Shown in pieces: positions 1-10,282 of a DNA stretch of 64,000 nucleotides (position 1 is the stretch's first letter; the number at the start of each line of letters is the position of its first letter). Under the pieces are notes generated by a model. The model had not been told where the DNA came from. It ran no database searches and was given only the letters and a program-made list of their open reading frames with translations. Origin of the DNA: Paralithodes platypus (Eukaryota > Arthropoda > Malacostraca > Decapoda > Lithodidae); assembly GCA_032716605.1 (NCBI GenBank), contig CM064485.1, positions 32,899,722 through 32,963,721 on the forward strand, read 5' to 3'. The position numbers and the translations under genes are program-made.

Positions 1-63
1 GGGTAAAAACACCCCGCTGGTGGCTACATATTATTTACCGCCTAGGCCGCTCGTTAGGTGTTA
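1..63. repeat. Family D (TTAA-ended) element, terminal fragment cut by window edge
   Basis: The first bases match the right end of the D copy ending at 44113: both carry an AACACCC(C/T)GCTGG block and then CCGCTCGT(T/A)AGGTGTTAA. The rest of this copy lies outside the window. Members start TTAACCCTTA and end in a TAAGGTGTTAA-like sequence, which resembles piggyBac-type TTAA insertion. The superfamily is inferred. Confidence 0.6.
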
Positions 64-1812
64 AAGTATCCCTAATAGGCTCAAAATTGCGTCGCGTCAT
101 ATGTCTGAGAGGGTTAATGATATACTTAACTCATCAGGAGAGACTTTATATCATGAGCACACGATTAATTAATTCTTATATGCAAAGATAATCTCATGGG
201 TCAAGGAATTCAGATTTAATTATTTACATCTACTGAAGTATAATCGAAGGCTGGAACTAACCTACGAGTGGTGACAATAAGACTACAAGTTAAATGTGGC
301 GTACACGACACAACGAAGTTGCACTTAGATGGAAATACCTGATAAGGTATGAAGGAGGTCTGAACTGGTTAACAGTTTCCTATATGGAATACATAACAAT
401 TGGCGTTGTATTAGAGTTGGTGAAATAATTAGACAATAGATCTACACAGAAACTAAAATTCCTAGACGAGCAGGATCGAAATTATATATTTCATAATAGA
501 ATAAACTAATACCTTCTTCACAAATTATACTATTAACGCACGGCAAAATAAGGCGTAATAGAGGGGAAACTGAGTTTTGAAATAGGTATGAAATTGAGCG
601 TAGGTTCGAAAACAAGTTCTGGTCAACATAGAGCGTAGGTTCGCCTGGCCAGACTTCAGGGCTGCTTCGTACCATCAGGAATCCCACGTCCAGACGTCAG
701 AGGCACACAACAGGGCTCGTTGTAGGCTCGAGGGGGGAGGGGAATGCAGTTGCCACTTTTAGTTAGATGCTCCGGACTTTTCAGACTTAAGAACATTACC
801 GAGGTGGAAGTGCTTGCTTTCTCAACAATTTCGTTGAGTACATGTTCAGATATTTTCTGAGCTTCAACTTATAGTAATTCAATGTTAAAGGGATATAGTG
901 AATCGTTGTGACATCAATAGTGAAGTAAATACTTAGCTTAAAAATACATGGTAGTTATCATAAGGTACCTAATCATTTAAAGTATTTTATTTAATACTCC
1001 GGTGGGAGTTACTAAGTCTAGGAAGGATATAATAGCAGTTCTGGTGATTTTATTATAATTGAGGGATATTTGTGAATCAGGGAATAACTCTGGTCTTCTC
1101 TATGTTCCTGAGTTGGTCCAGAGTTCTTCATAACAGTCTTGTATTGTAGATTCTAATATCCCCACTGATGTCGGTAGCACTCAGGTCTTTGATGTGGAAT
1201 TTGCATAAACATGTGTTCTGTGTACTGCAAATCTGGCTGCTGGTGAAATGAAGGTTGGTGATTGGTGGGGAGGGTTTGAAACCTGGATGGTGATTGGCTG
1301 ACCTTTCCATTTTTTAATAGGGGTGACTGACCTAGGTGACCCGTCTCCTTGGTAGACAAAAGACGGAAATGACCAGGTAAAATGGGGTACTCCTCTGTTT
1401 CTCGTTTCTCCTCATCATGGGGGACTGGTATGAAATGGTGTCTTGGTTGTTTGTGTCTTCGTTTGTCCTTCCTACTCACCTGTAGGCTGGCAATCCTACA
1501 GGTATTTCCCAACCCCGTTCTATCCAACCCCGTCACTTCACATACAGTGTGTACACATAGCTTACTCATATACAATTTACATGCATACATTATCACAAGA
1601 CCAGACAAATTAATGAGAGGAATGTTATAGGTTAGGAGAGAGGGTCACTGTTTGTGTGAGTATGCAGATGGGGGTCAGGTCAAGGGCATCAACATAGGCA
1701 AAAGAGTGTACTCCAGAAATTGTGATATAATGTGAGGTCAATCCTACAGTCAACTCTGAAAAAGGTCTGAACTGGGGAGTTCGGATTATAGAAAAGAGCT
1801 CAATCCTTTGTA

Positions 1813-1815
<3 letters not shown>
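64..1815. other. Unassigned, no gene seen
   Basis: AT-rich sequence with stops in all frames. A minus-strand open stretch near 1153-1608 has a random-looking composition and no recognisable motif, so it is not annotated as a gene. No tRNA, LTR or LINE signature was recognised. Confidence 0.5.

Positions 1816-1844
<29 letters not shown>
1816..1844. repeat. (TG)n microsatellite
   Basis: An uninterrupted TG dinucleotide run of about 14 units, followed by a degenerate GCATGTGTGAG continuation. Confidence 0.95.
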
Positions 1845-2534
1845 CATGTGTGAGTGTGAGAGAGACAGATGGCAAAATGCAAAGCTGAACATTGTAGCGA
1901 TATATCATTTTAGATAAAGGTGAACACACACTAATAATAATATTATGGTTAGGTCATGGCTGATTGGTAGGAAACCGAGTTGGTATCAAGGGTGTAAAAT
2001 CGGACTGTAGTCTCATTCTGTGTCTATTCCTATTCGTCTCTTTACCGTGCACCATACGGCAGAATATGTGCGAGTTTACAGTAGTTGAGTTAGCCCTAAA
2101 ATAGTCCGCGCGCAGCCGTTCTCACCAGAGGTGCCCAACCATAATACAGAAGGGCAATATGCGTCCGGGCAAGGTTGACAGGAGCGCGTTGGGGGAGGCT
2201 CCTCGCTGGCTTAGGTAACGAATGCCATTTCCGATATTGTCTGTTCGAGGGGGGTGAGCCTGGTTGTTGGATAGTTTTCGTCCTTGAAGAACCATAGCAG
2301 CCTCTGTCACTGTCCGTCTCTCTCAGTGTCTTCCGTAGTTGGTGCTGGCAGGACATCCGGGGCTCTCTCAGGTTTGCTCCTTTCCTATTGTTTACTGTTA
2401 GTGGCTCTTTCAGGCGCAGTCTTTTCGCTGAGATTTCTTTCTTATCGTTTCCTGTTACTTCTGATAAGGTTTACATTCTGGGACATAAAGTGAACACATT
2501 TGATTTGCTCTATAAAGTTTAAATTATATTACAA
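1845..2534. other. Unassigned, no gene seen
   Basis: Short open frames on both strands between 2096 and 2493 overlap each other and have no family motif. Nothing else was recognised. Confidence 0.5.
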
Positions 2535-2870
2535 ATATTTATAATCAACTCTGCGTAAGCAGAGTGGTATCACTACCCCCACCCCACCCCCATCGTATAG
2601 TGGTATATTACCTGACAACATTTCTGTCGTCCATCTGTCTGTCTATCCGTCCGGAAACTCGTTCTAAAGCCTTCGACGGATTTTCCCCAAAATACACACA
2701 AACATTTGGTGAGTGAATGCAACGGTCAGTCAAAGAAGATTGTTAAATTTGTGCAATAGTTATGGTCCTCGGTAAATAATATGGTTTTATCTACCCCCCC
2801 CCCCCCCCCCCCCCACCCAAAGGGTCTATAAGGTTGCATAGTTTACTTATAATTATAATTAGTAGTTTTG
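2535..2870 (-). repeat. Terminal fragment of the TGACCT-type repeat, minus strand
   Basis: On the minus strand this reads like the end of the array near 37.62-37.80 kb: TTGACTGAC followed by a CGTTGCATT/TCGCATT block, a TTGGTG segment, a CCGGACNGA-rich stretch, and GATACCACTCTGC with a short hairpin. It is a diverged, truncated copy in the opposite orientation. A poly-C run lies at 2794-2814. Confidence 0.5.
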
Positions 2871-3019
2871 TTTAGACCAGACTCTTTGATATAATCGTGG
2901 TTTTAAGTTTTCGAATCTATGCCGAACTAAATCGTATCTTCCCATTAATTCATATACATTTTTGAGGTTTGTTTTCCTGTTTAGTGGATTATAATTGAGC
3001 AGGATTCATGTCTTGTGGT

Positions 3020-3206
3020 GTACAGTCGGCCAAAGAAGTGATGTATCGGCACCAAGTATTGTTTGATCAATAATTAGCATCAGCCATATCTAAAACATGA
3101 TATAGTCGTTTCGACTGAGCAATACAAACATGTTCCTACACTTACCCACTCTATTTACCATCTGACAGACACTAATACAGCACAGAGCGAGCCAAACGTA
3201 ATGACA
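3020..3206 (+). repeat. Dispersed repeat family A, copy 1
   Basis: About 190 bp that recurs diverged at 4483-4672. Shared landmarks in the same order are GTACAGT(C/T)GGCCAAA, an ACATGTTCC block, CATCTGACAGACA and ACAGCACAGAGCGAGCCAAA. No coding potential and no clear terminal repeats. Confidence 0.75.
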
Positions 3207-3354
3207 GATGAGACATGATTTATTAGCGCTACTGAACGTCGTGGATCGCAGCCTTCAGTAACGGATCTCCTTGTTCTGTGTACTATATGAAGTACTTGTT
3301 GACTGTGACTGTGCTGTTGGAGTTAATGTGTACTGTATACATACGTGGGGTTAA

Positions 3355-3548
3355 ACAGAACGTTATCGCTCGCCAGGAAAAAATCGACACCTAAATGAAA
3401 CCAACAATCTTAACAATGACAAAGAAATGGGCCGAAAGATCGACAAAATCGCCAAGCTATAAGGAGCCGAACGTCATTAATTCTGAAAACTAATGGGGTT
3501 AAACATGAGGGAGAAGGGGGACCAGGAAAACGACCCATCTGCCCTTAA
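3355..3548 (+). repeat. Family B (TTAA-ended) element, 5'-truncated copy
   Basis: Carries the B landmarks CGCTCGCCAGGAAAAAATCG, CACCTAAATG, AAACTAATGGGG and AACATGAGGGAGAAGGGG, ending CCCTTAA. Only the right part of the usual ~330-bp unit remains. A LINE fragment follows directly. Confidence 0.7.
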
Positions 3549-3895
3549 CGCCGCAATGTTACATCTCTCTCACTTTTCTACCGCTATTACAATAATTAGT
3601 GTTCTTCAGAGCTTTCTCAGAGCATACCTCCTCCCTGACGGAAAGTGGGGGGCACCTGCCTTTCAATTCAACACATGCTCAACCCTAATCTGTCCAACTC
3701 TCTAACCCAAGAGTGAACCGATTTTCCCAGTGTTTCTTCTACTCAACAAGTAAGCTATGGAACTCTCTTCTTTAATCTTTCTTTCCCTCATCCGATGACT
3801 TAAACTGCTTCAAGCTCCGTATGTCCAGAAATTATGACTGTAACGTACCTTGAATTTGGCTCATTATCACTCTTTCAACTTTGGGGAGGGGGTGG
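3549..3895 (+). pseudogene. Non-LTR retrotransposon 3'-end fragment
   Basis: This DNA matches the LINE fragments at 9.2-9.96 kb and 28.47-28.9 kb: a CGCCGCAATGTTACATCTCT block, then TATTACAATAATTAGTG, a TATGGAACTCTC block (the usual W-N-S-L motif near the C terminus of Jockey-like RT ORFs) and CTCTTTCAACT near the end. The reading frame is broken repeatedly, so it is a dead 5'-truncated copy. Confidence 0.65.
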
Positions 3896-4482
3896 GGGGC
3901 AATCGTTACAGTCAGCTTTGGCTTTTGTCTCTTTCATAACAAATTGATAAATAATGCGCCTGAAGAGTGGATTACGTGCGTGTGAGAGGCTAATACACTT
4001 GTTTTCTACTTACACTCGGATGCCATAGTCTCTAGCCCACTCATAAATAGTCGTGGACCTCAACTATTTCTAATTATGGAAGTACTGTTTATCTCTGGAA
4101 ACGAATTTATTAATACCATTTTCTCTAAATTATCTACAAAACTGTATATACTATTTATTGAAAAACAAGGTCCATCCAAACATCAATCCAGATACTTATA
4201 ATTCCATGAAAGAGAAACATAGTCACAGGGCACCACACGAAAGCATAGTCCATTCTTATATTAGTCTTCATTATTATATGCGTAAAAATAAGTTTATGGT
4301 TTATAGTTCAAATTGTGTCTTTGGAAGTGATAAAATGGCCAAAACAATGCTATTTCATGCTGATTTTGTTGTATTCCTTATCATAGTCATTCAAGTCTTC
4401 AAACAAAATTGCTCCGGTTTGACACCCTGAACATAGAGGGTTCAGGAATTCTTACGAGTGGGCAAGAGACTATGGCATCCAC
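3896..4482. other. Unassigned, no gene seen
   Basis: AT-rich DNA. A 90-codon plus-strand open frame near 4158-4430 has no recognisable motif or codon bias and is not called. Confidence 0.4.
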
Positions 4483-4672
4483 TGTACAGTTGGCCAAATA
4501 AGTGATGTCGCGGCAACAAGTATGTTTTGGGCAATAATTGGTATCGGTAATATACCTCAAACCTGATATATTTATTTCGAGTGAGATATACCAACATGTT
4601 CCGACACTTACACACCCTACTCAACATCTGACAGACATAAATACAGCACAGAGCGAGCCAAACGTAACGACC
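4483..4672 (+). repeat. Dispersed repeat family A, copy 2
   Basis: Second direct copy of the repeat at 3020-3206, with the same landmarks in order and scattered substitutions. It ends next to the first element of the TTAA chain. Confidence 0.75.
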
Positions 4673-4673
4673 G

Positions 4674-4888
4674 TTAATCCCTTCTTTACGGGTAACGTCT
4701 TTGTTATTTTATTTCAGCTATATTTAGATGATTTTATGAAGCTTGCGAAGGATACATGGTAGCTAAAAGGATTAATTGAGATAGTCTGTAGCCTTTTAAT
4801 GGGTAGATATCCTTCCTAAGTTGAACAAAATCGTCTAATACTTCCCAGAATATAATGAAAAGTACATCACCGGTACAGAAGGGGTTAA
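4674..4888. mobile_element. Family C (TTAA-ended palindromic MITE), intact copy
   Basis: About 215 bp, TTAA at both ends. The left end runs TTAATCCCTTCTTTACGGG and the right end CCGGTACAGAAGGGGTTAA, so the termini are inverted repeats. An internal GATTTTATGAAGCTT / AGTTGAACAAAATCGTC pair is also inverted. No ORF. The TTAA duplication and CCC-start TIR resemble piggyBac-type non-autonomous elements (inference). Confidence 0.7.
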
Positions 4889-5184
4889 GACTTATTACCG
4901 TCACCGCACCAGTTTATGCAGTAGTAATAGTAAAGTATGACACTAAATTCTCCCCTGATCCGCGCTTCTGTTGTCTCTTCTATTTATTTACGCAAGAAAC
5001 CGTATTACTCTTTACATAATATAGAGTGAAGCTCTCTATCTTTACATAATATAGAGTGAAGCTCTCTATCGCTCACCTAGAAAACTTCGACACCTGCATG
5101 GAGTGAAGCGTCTTATTGTCGCCAAACTAATGAGGTGAAACAGGGGAGGTCCAAGAAGACCACTCTCGGGCCAAATAGCGTTAA
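4885..5184 (+). mobile_element. Family B element, shares TTAA with both neighbours
   Basis: Starts at the TTAA that ends the preceding C element and ends at a TTAA that starts the next B element. It carries diverged B landmarks (ATCGCTCACCTAGAAAA, CGACACCTGCATGG, CCAAACTAATGAGGTGAAAC). Inside, a 30-bp segment (TTTACATAATATAGAGTGAA and the next ten bases) is duplicated head to tail at 5011-5070. Confidence 0.6.
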
Positions 5185-5520
5185 CGGAGAGGATGTTGCG
5201 TGTTTTCCTTCATGTTTAGTCCCATTAGCTTTGAGATTTTAAGACTTTTATTCCATTAGTTTGGCGATTTTAATCCTTTTCACCCCATTTTGTTTATCAA
5301 TATAAAGACCTTGCGTGCCATTTAGGTGTCGAAATTTTCCTGGCGACCGATAGCAAACCTGTAATTCTAGAAGGAACCGGACATCAGCCGGGACACTTTC
5401 CTACCGAAAAATGTACAAACATTATCTTGAAGGAGGGTCTAGAGGGTGTTATTTTAAGCTTGATGGAGGTCTAGCGAGGACACTATAAAATATATAAATA
5501 AATAATCACTACTCCTTTAA
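5181..5520 (-). mobile_element. Family B element, minus orientation
   Basis: Reverse-oriented B copy: CATGTTTAGTCCCATTAG, then TTAGGTGTCGAAATTTTCC, CTGGCGACCGATAGC and CCGAAAAATGTACAAA, which are complements of the plus-strand landmarks elsewhere. TTAA at both ends, shared with the flanking elements. Confidence 0.7.
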
Positions 5521-5612
5521 CCCTTCCAGTACCGGGGGACGTCATTTCAACTTACACTATTCTTTTCAGTTTCCAAAGGGCCTCCAGCAATTAAAAGGCT
5601 TCGAACTATCTC

Positions 5613-6539
5613 TGGGGTAGCGGGGTACCCCAGGGATCGGTACTAGGACCAATTTTCTTTCTAATTTACATCAACGACATAGATGAGGGTCTCACCTGTA
5701 CAATCTCAAAATTTGCTGACGATACAAAAATTGCAAATAGCGTTCTCTCAAAAGAACAAGTTGACGATATGCAACACAATCTAGATAAATTGTCATGTTG
5801 GGCCCAAATTTGGCAAATGAGTTTCAATGCGGATAAATGTAAAGTACTACATATCGGATACCTAAATGAGAAAGCAAACTATTCGATGAATGGCACTCAG
5901 CTTAAGAATGTAAACAGAGAAACCGATCTGGGAGTAACAATATCGAGTAACCTAAAACCGAGTCAACAATATTCAGAAGTTGTTAAGAAGGCAAACAAAA
6001 TAATTGGCTTTATAGGCAGGTTATTTGAGCATAAATCCAAAGAAGTTATCCTAACCCTTTACAATTCCTTAGTCCGCCCTCTTCTGGAATACTGCGTTCA
6101 ATCCTGGTGCCCTTATTACCAAACAGATATAAACAAGCTAGAACGAGTTCAATGTAGAGTTACCAAAATGATACCTAGCCTAAAGAACAAACCATACGAA
6201 GAGCGTCTTAGAGAATTAAATCTATTTCCTTTAACCCAGCGCAGATTAAGAGGTGACTTAATTCAAGTGTTCAAAATCATCAAAGGCATCGACAATATGA
6301 ACTGTAGTAAGTACTTCACTATCGACCAATCTAATTACACGCGGGGAAACGGTTGCAAAATTATTGGTAAATCTTTTAACTCACACGAATCTAAGAATTT
6401 CTTCTTCAATCGAGTTGTCAACTTGTGGAATGGGCTTCCCCGAGACGTTATAGACTGCAGCACCATTGATTCATTTAAACTCCGCTTAGACAAATATCTC
6501 GCATCAAACCCGCGACTGAGTGCGTTTGTAAATGAATAA
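5613..6539 (+). CDS. Reverse transcriptase fragment of a LINE (C-terminal half)
   Basis: Open without an ATG from the LINE junction; the first internal Met is at 5769. The frame shows GVPQGSVLGP at 5622 onward and the catalytic FADDTK box just before 5769, followed by the thumb and C-terminal region (WCPYY, LERVQCRVTKM, NRVVNLWNGLP, SFKLRLDKYL). This arrangement is typical of CR1/Jockey-group LINE ORF2 proteins, about 310 codons here against roughly 900 for a full ORF2. The endonuclease and RT fingers are absent, so it cannot be autonomous. No stops or frameshifts were seen from the junction to the natural stop, which suggests a fairly recent insertion. Confidence 0.8.
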   Translation, partial: WGSGVPQGSVLGPIFFLIYINDIDEGLTCTISKFADDTKIANSVLSKEQVDDMQHNLDKLSCWAQIWQMSFNADKCKVLHIGYLNEKANYSMNGTQLKNVNRETDLGVTISSNLKPSQQYSEVVKKANKIIGFIGRLFEHKSKEVILTLYNSLVRPLLEYCVQSWCPYYQTDINKLERVQCRVTKMIPSLKNKPYEERLRELNLFPLTQRRLRGDLIQVFKIIKGIDNMNCSKYFTIDQSNYTRGNGCKIIGKSFNSHESKNFFFNRVVNLWNGLPRDVIDCSTIDSFKLRLDKYLASNPRLSAFVNE

Positions 6540-6755
6540 CTTTATTTTATCCCCCTCATCTGTCCCCTACTAACTTCCTAATCCTGCCACGGACATTAGT
6601 TCCAGGGCAGTAGTTCCCTTTCCAATGTTCCCTTACCCACTCTAAACCACTGTTTGGACACTTGATCCTCAGTGTTTTGGAGGACAAGCAGCCTAGAAGG
6701 GTCACTAGACCTGTTGTTGCTTGATTTCCTTTGTACTCCTTTGTACATAAGTCTT
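5613..6755 (+). mobile_element. 5'-truncated non-LTR retrotransposon (LINE)
   Basis: Begins inside the RT domain and continues through a 3' UTR that matches the copy at 16464-17431 nearly base for base, including the tail TTTGTACTCCTTTGTAC. The insertion point inside the C element is defined by comparison with uninterrupted C copies. 5' truncation is the usual outcome of target-primed reverse transcription. Confidence 0.85.
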
Positions 6756-6836
6756 TTTACTACTACGGATCCTTCTTAAACTGCAAAAAATCCTCTAAAT
6801 ATAGCTAGAATAAAATTTAAAAGACGTCGCCGGCAC

Positions 6837-7051
6837 TCAACCCCTTGAGGATCATGACGCGTTTTGACCGCTTATGTTGACTATCACTAGACGATTTTAT
6901 TAAGCTTAGGATGAACCTGTGAGTGTTGAAGAGTTAAATGAGAAGGTGTTTACCCCTTTCATGCCTAGCTATCCTTCCTAAAATGCATCAAAGCGTCTAA
7001 TGGTCGCCATCATATAATATAAAATGCGTCTTAGATCCTCAAAGGGGTTAA
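6837..7051. mobile_element. Family C' (TTAA-ended palindromic MITE)
   Basis: Left end (TC)AACCCCTTGAGGATCATG and right end TAGATCCTCAAAGGGGTTAA are inverted. The inner part has GACGATTTTATTAAGCTTAG mirrored by the ATGCATCAAAGCGTC block. It is related to C but with CTTGAGGAT in place of CTTCTGTAC termini. It shares its terminal TTAA with the next element. Confidence 0.7.
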
Positions 7052-7424
7052 GGGGGGTGACAGGCTTTTTTTTCTATCCTTTAAGATTTATCTCTTTCTC
7101 TGTCTTGTATTCATTCAGCCCCATTCTGCCTACTGTTTTAAGACGTTTATCCCCATCCAGGTGTCGATATCTTCCTGGCGAACGATAGCGAGCCAGCATT
7201 ATATGGAGAAATCCGGCTTCGCCGGAGAAATTTTCTATCGAAAAATTTACAAATTTAGCCTGCTGTCAAAAATATTTTGAATAATATGCTGGCTCGCTAA
7301 AGCTCGCCATGAAAAAATTGACACCTGGATGGGGATAAACGTCTTAAAACAGCAGGCTTAATGGAGCTGAATGGATACAAGACAGAGAACAAGAGAAAAG
7401 GAGAGAAAAAAAGCCTGTGAGTAA
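7048..7424. mobile_element. Family B foldback element (long inverted repeat)
   Basis: The left arm (about 7060-7215) and right arm (about 7285-7420) are complementary: AGCCTGT/ACAGGCT ends, TGTCTTGTATTCATTCAG against CTGAATGGATACAAGACA, and CGAGCCAGCATTAT against ATAATATGCTGGCTCG. The arms are B-family sequence, so this is a B element duplicated head to head around a core with its own palindrome (TCCGGCTTCGCCGGA). It can form a hairpin of over 100 bp. Confidence 0.75.
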
Positions 7425-7592
7425 TACTGCCGTGGACGTATGCACAATCTGAAATAGGTGCCAATATGCTCTCTCCATGCCGGGGGGGGGGGTCTGAGGT
7501 GATGGATGGCTGTGATAAATAGGATGGATGAAATAATGTTCTGTATTTGTGTCAAGTATTATATATTAGTTATTACCGTGCTTGCTATGTGC

Positions 7593-8126
7593 TGTTGTTG
7601 TTGTTGTTGTTGTTGTTGTTCCCCAAGCTGCCTGGCCGAACAGCCCCAAGGCCCCGAGCAATTCCAAGGCCATAACCGAGTGCCCCCACAGAACCCTCCC
7701 CGCCGACCACAATAAAGCCTGGGTGACCGAAGCCACTCCAAGGCAGGGAGCTGAGGAGGGTGCGGAAACGCCCGGGAAACCAAAGCCCCACCCAAGGCCC
7801 TGTGCCACTCGGCAATTATGAAGAGAAAGTTGAGGGGCAAGGGAAAAATGTGACGCTTTGGCTTCCAATCTTGGTAGATTGGGAGGTCAATCCACGGAAG
7901 AGACGCCGTCACTTGAGATCTAGAAAATATATAAGTTAAAGGAAAAGTCAGAGTAAGCTATGGGTATGGCAGAGATCGCTCAGCTCTCACTCTGATAGAC
8001 CAGCCCATCACCAAATGACTAGAACCCAATCCTCTCAGCATCAGCTAGGAAAGGCCCTAGAAAGCCGCCTTTGGCGGGGGGATAGCTCCCCTATTTCAAC
8101 TCCTTTCGGGGTTGGGCACCCGCCCA
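7593..8126 (-). mobile_element. SINE-like retroposon with (AAC)n tail, copy 1
   Basis: On the minus strand a ~500-bp body ends in (AAC)n. Direct repeats CTATGTGC flank it at 7585-7592 and 8127-8134, which fits a target-site duplication. A second copy, similar over its whole length, is at 36587-37105 with a different duplication. There is no obvious tRNA head, so it could also be a 5'-truncated LINE tail; 'SINE-like' is an inference. The antisense ORFs here are not functional candidates. Confidence 0.75.
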
Positions 8127-8185
8127 CTATGTGCAGTCAAAAGAACCAGTTCCAGACAATCTTGCTCTTAAGGGGATAGTGGTTT

Positions 8186-8600
8186 ATATATTTTATATAA
8201 GGCCTATAATTGTATTTTATATAAGGCCTATAATTGTATTTTATATAAGGCCTATAATTGTATTTTATATAAGGCCTATAATTGTATTTTATATAAGGCC
8301 TATAATTGTATTTTATATAAGGCCTATAATTGTATTTTATATAAGGCCTATAATTGTATTTTATATAAGGCCTATAATTGTATTTTATATAAGGCCTATA
8401 ATTGTATTTTATATAAGGCCTATAATTGTATTTTATATAAGGCCTATAATTGTATTTTATATAAGGCCTATAATTGTATTATATATAAGGCCTATAATTG
8501 TATTTTATATAAGGCCTATAATTGTATTTTATATAAGGCCTATAATTGTATTTTATATAAGGCCTATAATTGTATTTTATATAAGGCCTATAATTGTATT
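8186..8600 (+). repeat. 24-bp minisatellite, about 17 copies
   Basis: Unit ATAAGGCCTATAATTGTATT plus TTAT, almost identical throughout, with one variant unit near 8479 (ATTATATATAAGG). One frame reads as a repeated FYIRPIIV peptide only because 24 is a multiple of 3. The unit contains AGGCCT within a near-palindromic TATAAGGCCTATA. Confidence 0.95.
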
Positions 8601-8700
8601 TCTTATTTCTTTTTTCTTTTTTTTTTGGGGGGGGGTCTATTTATTGATATATTCATTATTTTGTTAGTAACCTCGCTAGACCTTCATTAAACTTAAATAA

Positions 8701-8786
8701 AACACTCCCTAGATCCCCTTCAAGGTAATAACACTCCCTAGATCCCCTTCAAGGTAATAACACTCCCTAGATCCCCTTCAAGGTAA
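8701..8786 (+). repeat. 29-bp tandem triplication inside the B element
   Basis: AACACTCCCTAGATCCCCTT followed by CAAGGTAAT occurs three times head to tail. Other B copies carry it once. Confidence 0.95.
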
Positions 8787-9216
8787 ATTTGTACATTTTT
8801 CGTTAGAAAAATGTCCCGGCCGAAGGCCGATATCTCTTAAAATTTCAGGCTCGCTATGGCTCGCAAAGAAAATATCGACGCCTAAATGGCAAGAAAGGTC
8901 TTGATATTGATATATACTGTAAATGGGACGAAAGGTTTAATAATCGACACACTAATGGGGCGAACGTCGTAAAATATGAAACTAATGGGAAGAAGGGGGA
9001 CCAGAAAAACGACCCATCTCCCCTTAAACCGTGCATTTTGAAGTTTTAATATATATTCCTTGATACTAATCACGTCTTTCCAATAGATATAAAGATGGTT
9101 TGAGTAAGATCATTGCGTGTTTCACAAGTTCGTACCCAGTCGGGGGACACCTCGACGACGTATATAGACCAATGACACACACAACAAAGCCACTCCAACA
9201 ACTTCCTCTCTCTCCA

Positions 9217-9960
9217 ACACCCCTTCACCCCTCTCAACACTCTTCGGAAAGTAGATTTCTTAAGCATTTCTCTTCTCATAATCTGCTCTCAGATTGCCAG
9301 TATGGCTTCCTTAAGGGTCGCTCTACTGGTGATCTTCTTTCATGGCTTACTAACTCTTGGTCATCCTCCTTTTGGGACTTCGGTGAGACCTTTTCTATTG
9401 CACGAAACAATCATGTTGAAGGCCTTCGATAGAGTCTGGCACAAATCTTTAATTTCTAAACTACCCTCCTTCTGTTTCTATCCCACCATCTGTGCCTTTG
9501 TCTCTATTTTCCTTTCCGGCTGTTCCATAGCTAAGGTTGTGTACGGCCATCGCCATCTTGGTGTCTCTTTTCTTCTGCTCTCACTTGGAAGGACCATATT
9601 ACCAGTCTTGCTAAGGCAGCACCCCAGAAGCGGGGTGTGCTTAACCGCCTCAAGGGGTTCTTTACCCCTGCACAGCTTCTAGCTCTGTACAGGGGCACAG
9701 TGCGTCCTTGTATTGAGTATTGTTCACATGTGTGGGGAAGATCCTTTCACACTGCACTCCTAGACAAAGTAGAAAGGGAGGCCTTTCGTATGATTAACTC
9801 TCCTCTACTCACCAACTCTCTGCAATCTCTCTCTCTCCGCCGCTATGTTGCATCTCTCTTGTTATTTTATCGCTACTATAATAATCAGTGTTCCTCAGAA
9901 CTCTCCCAGTGTATACCACCTCCTCTACGTAGGGCATGTGGTAGACATCTTGAACCCTAA
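9217..9960 (+). pseudogene. Broken LINE reverse transcriptase
   Basis: RT motifs appear in two frames. QYGFLKGRSTGDLL and KAFDRVWHKSLISKL (fingers/palm start) come first. After a deletion that removes the catalytic YADD region, the C-terminal part follows at 9637-9960 (GFFTPAQLLALYRGTVRPC, LDKVEREAFRMINSPLL, SLRRYVASLLLFYRYYN). The layout parallels the intact ORF at 40065-43061 but the residues differ substantially, so it belongs to a related, older family. The fragments at 3549 and 28472 belong to this same family. Confidence 0.8.
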
Positions 9961-10282
9961 CCTCTGTAACTCAAAAAGGGCTGGAGCAGATGGGCTGTAA
10001 ATATCCACACCTATTCCCCGGCTAACTCTTCCCAAATGGTAGAAATATTAGCTCGATTACTCTAGTTTTCTTTGAGTTATAGAAAGTTATATGCAATGAT
10101 TTTTGGCCTACTTAATTTAAATAGACTATAGTACTCTCGTTTTGTTTAGTACACTGAAAATATATGAGATTACAAGAGGTGTGGAAATGGTAAATACAGT
10201 TTCTACAGTATTATACCTGATAGTGATAAGCCCATCTAAAATAAGGCTAGAAAAGCATAATAAATGATAAATGGTATACCAC
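9961..10282. other. Unassigned, no gene seen
   Basis: AT-rich DNA after the LINE remnant. A short motif, AAGCCCATCTAAAATAAGG, recurs diverged near 10570, hinting at an old dispersed repeat. Confidence 0.4.

Larger units (their letters stand above)
5517..6840. mobile_element. Family C element interrupted by a LINE
   Basis: Left part (TTAACCCTTCCAGTACCGG to GGCTTCGAACTATCTC) and right part (TTTACTACTACGGATCC to GACGTCGCCGGCACTCAA) join into the normal C consensus seen at 61344-61554. The insert is the LINE at about 5613-6755. The right terminal TTAA has become TCAA. Confidence 0.75.
8168..9027 (+). mobile_element. Family B element expanded by a minisatellite
   Basis: Begins TTAAGGGGATAG and ends TCTCCCCTTAA. 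The right ~330 bp carries the complete B signature (CCTAGATCCCCTTCAAGGTA, GTACATTTTTCG, CCGGCCGAAGGCCG, GGGAAGAAGGGGGACC). Between the left end and the body lies the 24-bp array. The normal spacing in other copies is about 60 bp (compare 10646-10710). Confidence 0.75.

Noticed and set aside
1153..1608. 151-codon minus-strand ORF
   Set aside because: No recognisable domain, overlaps other chance frames, random-looking composition.
7559..7912. Minus-strand ORF of 117 codons conserved at 36552-36893
   Set aside because: Both lie in the two SINE-like copies; conservation follows from recent copying, and the Gln run is the (AAC)n tail.
8186..8600. CRISPR-like array
   Set aside because: The units are directly adjacent with no spacers, and the organism is eukaryotic; it is a minisatellite.
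8131..8667. 178-codon ORF made of repeated FYIRPIIV
   Set aside because: It is the 24-bp minisatellite read in one frame; no start context or flanking protein.
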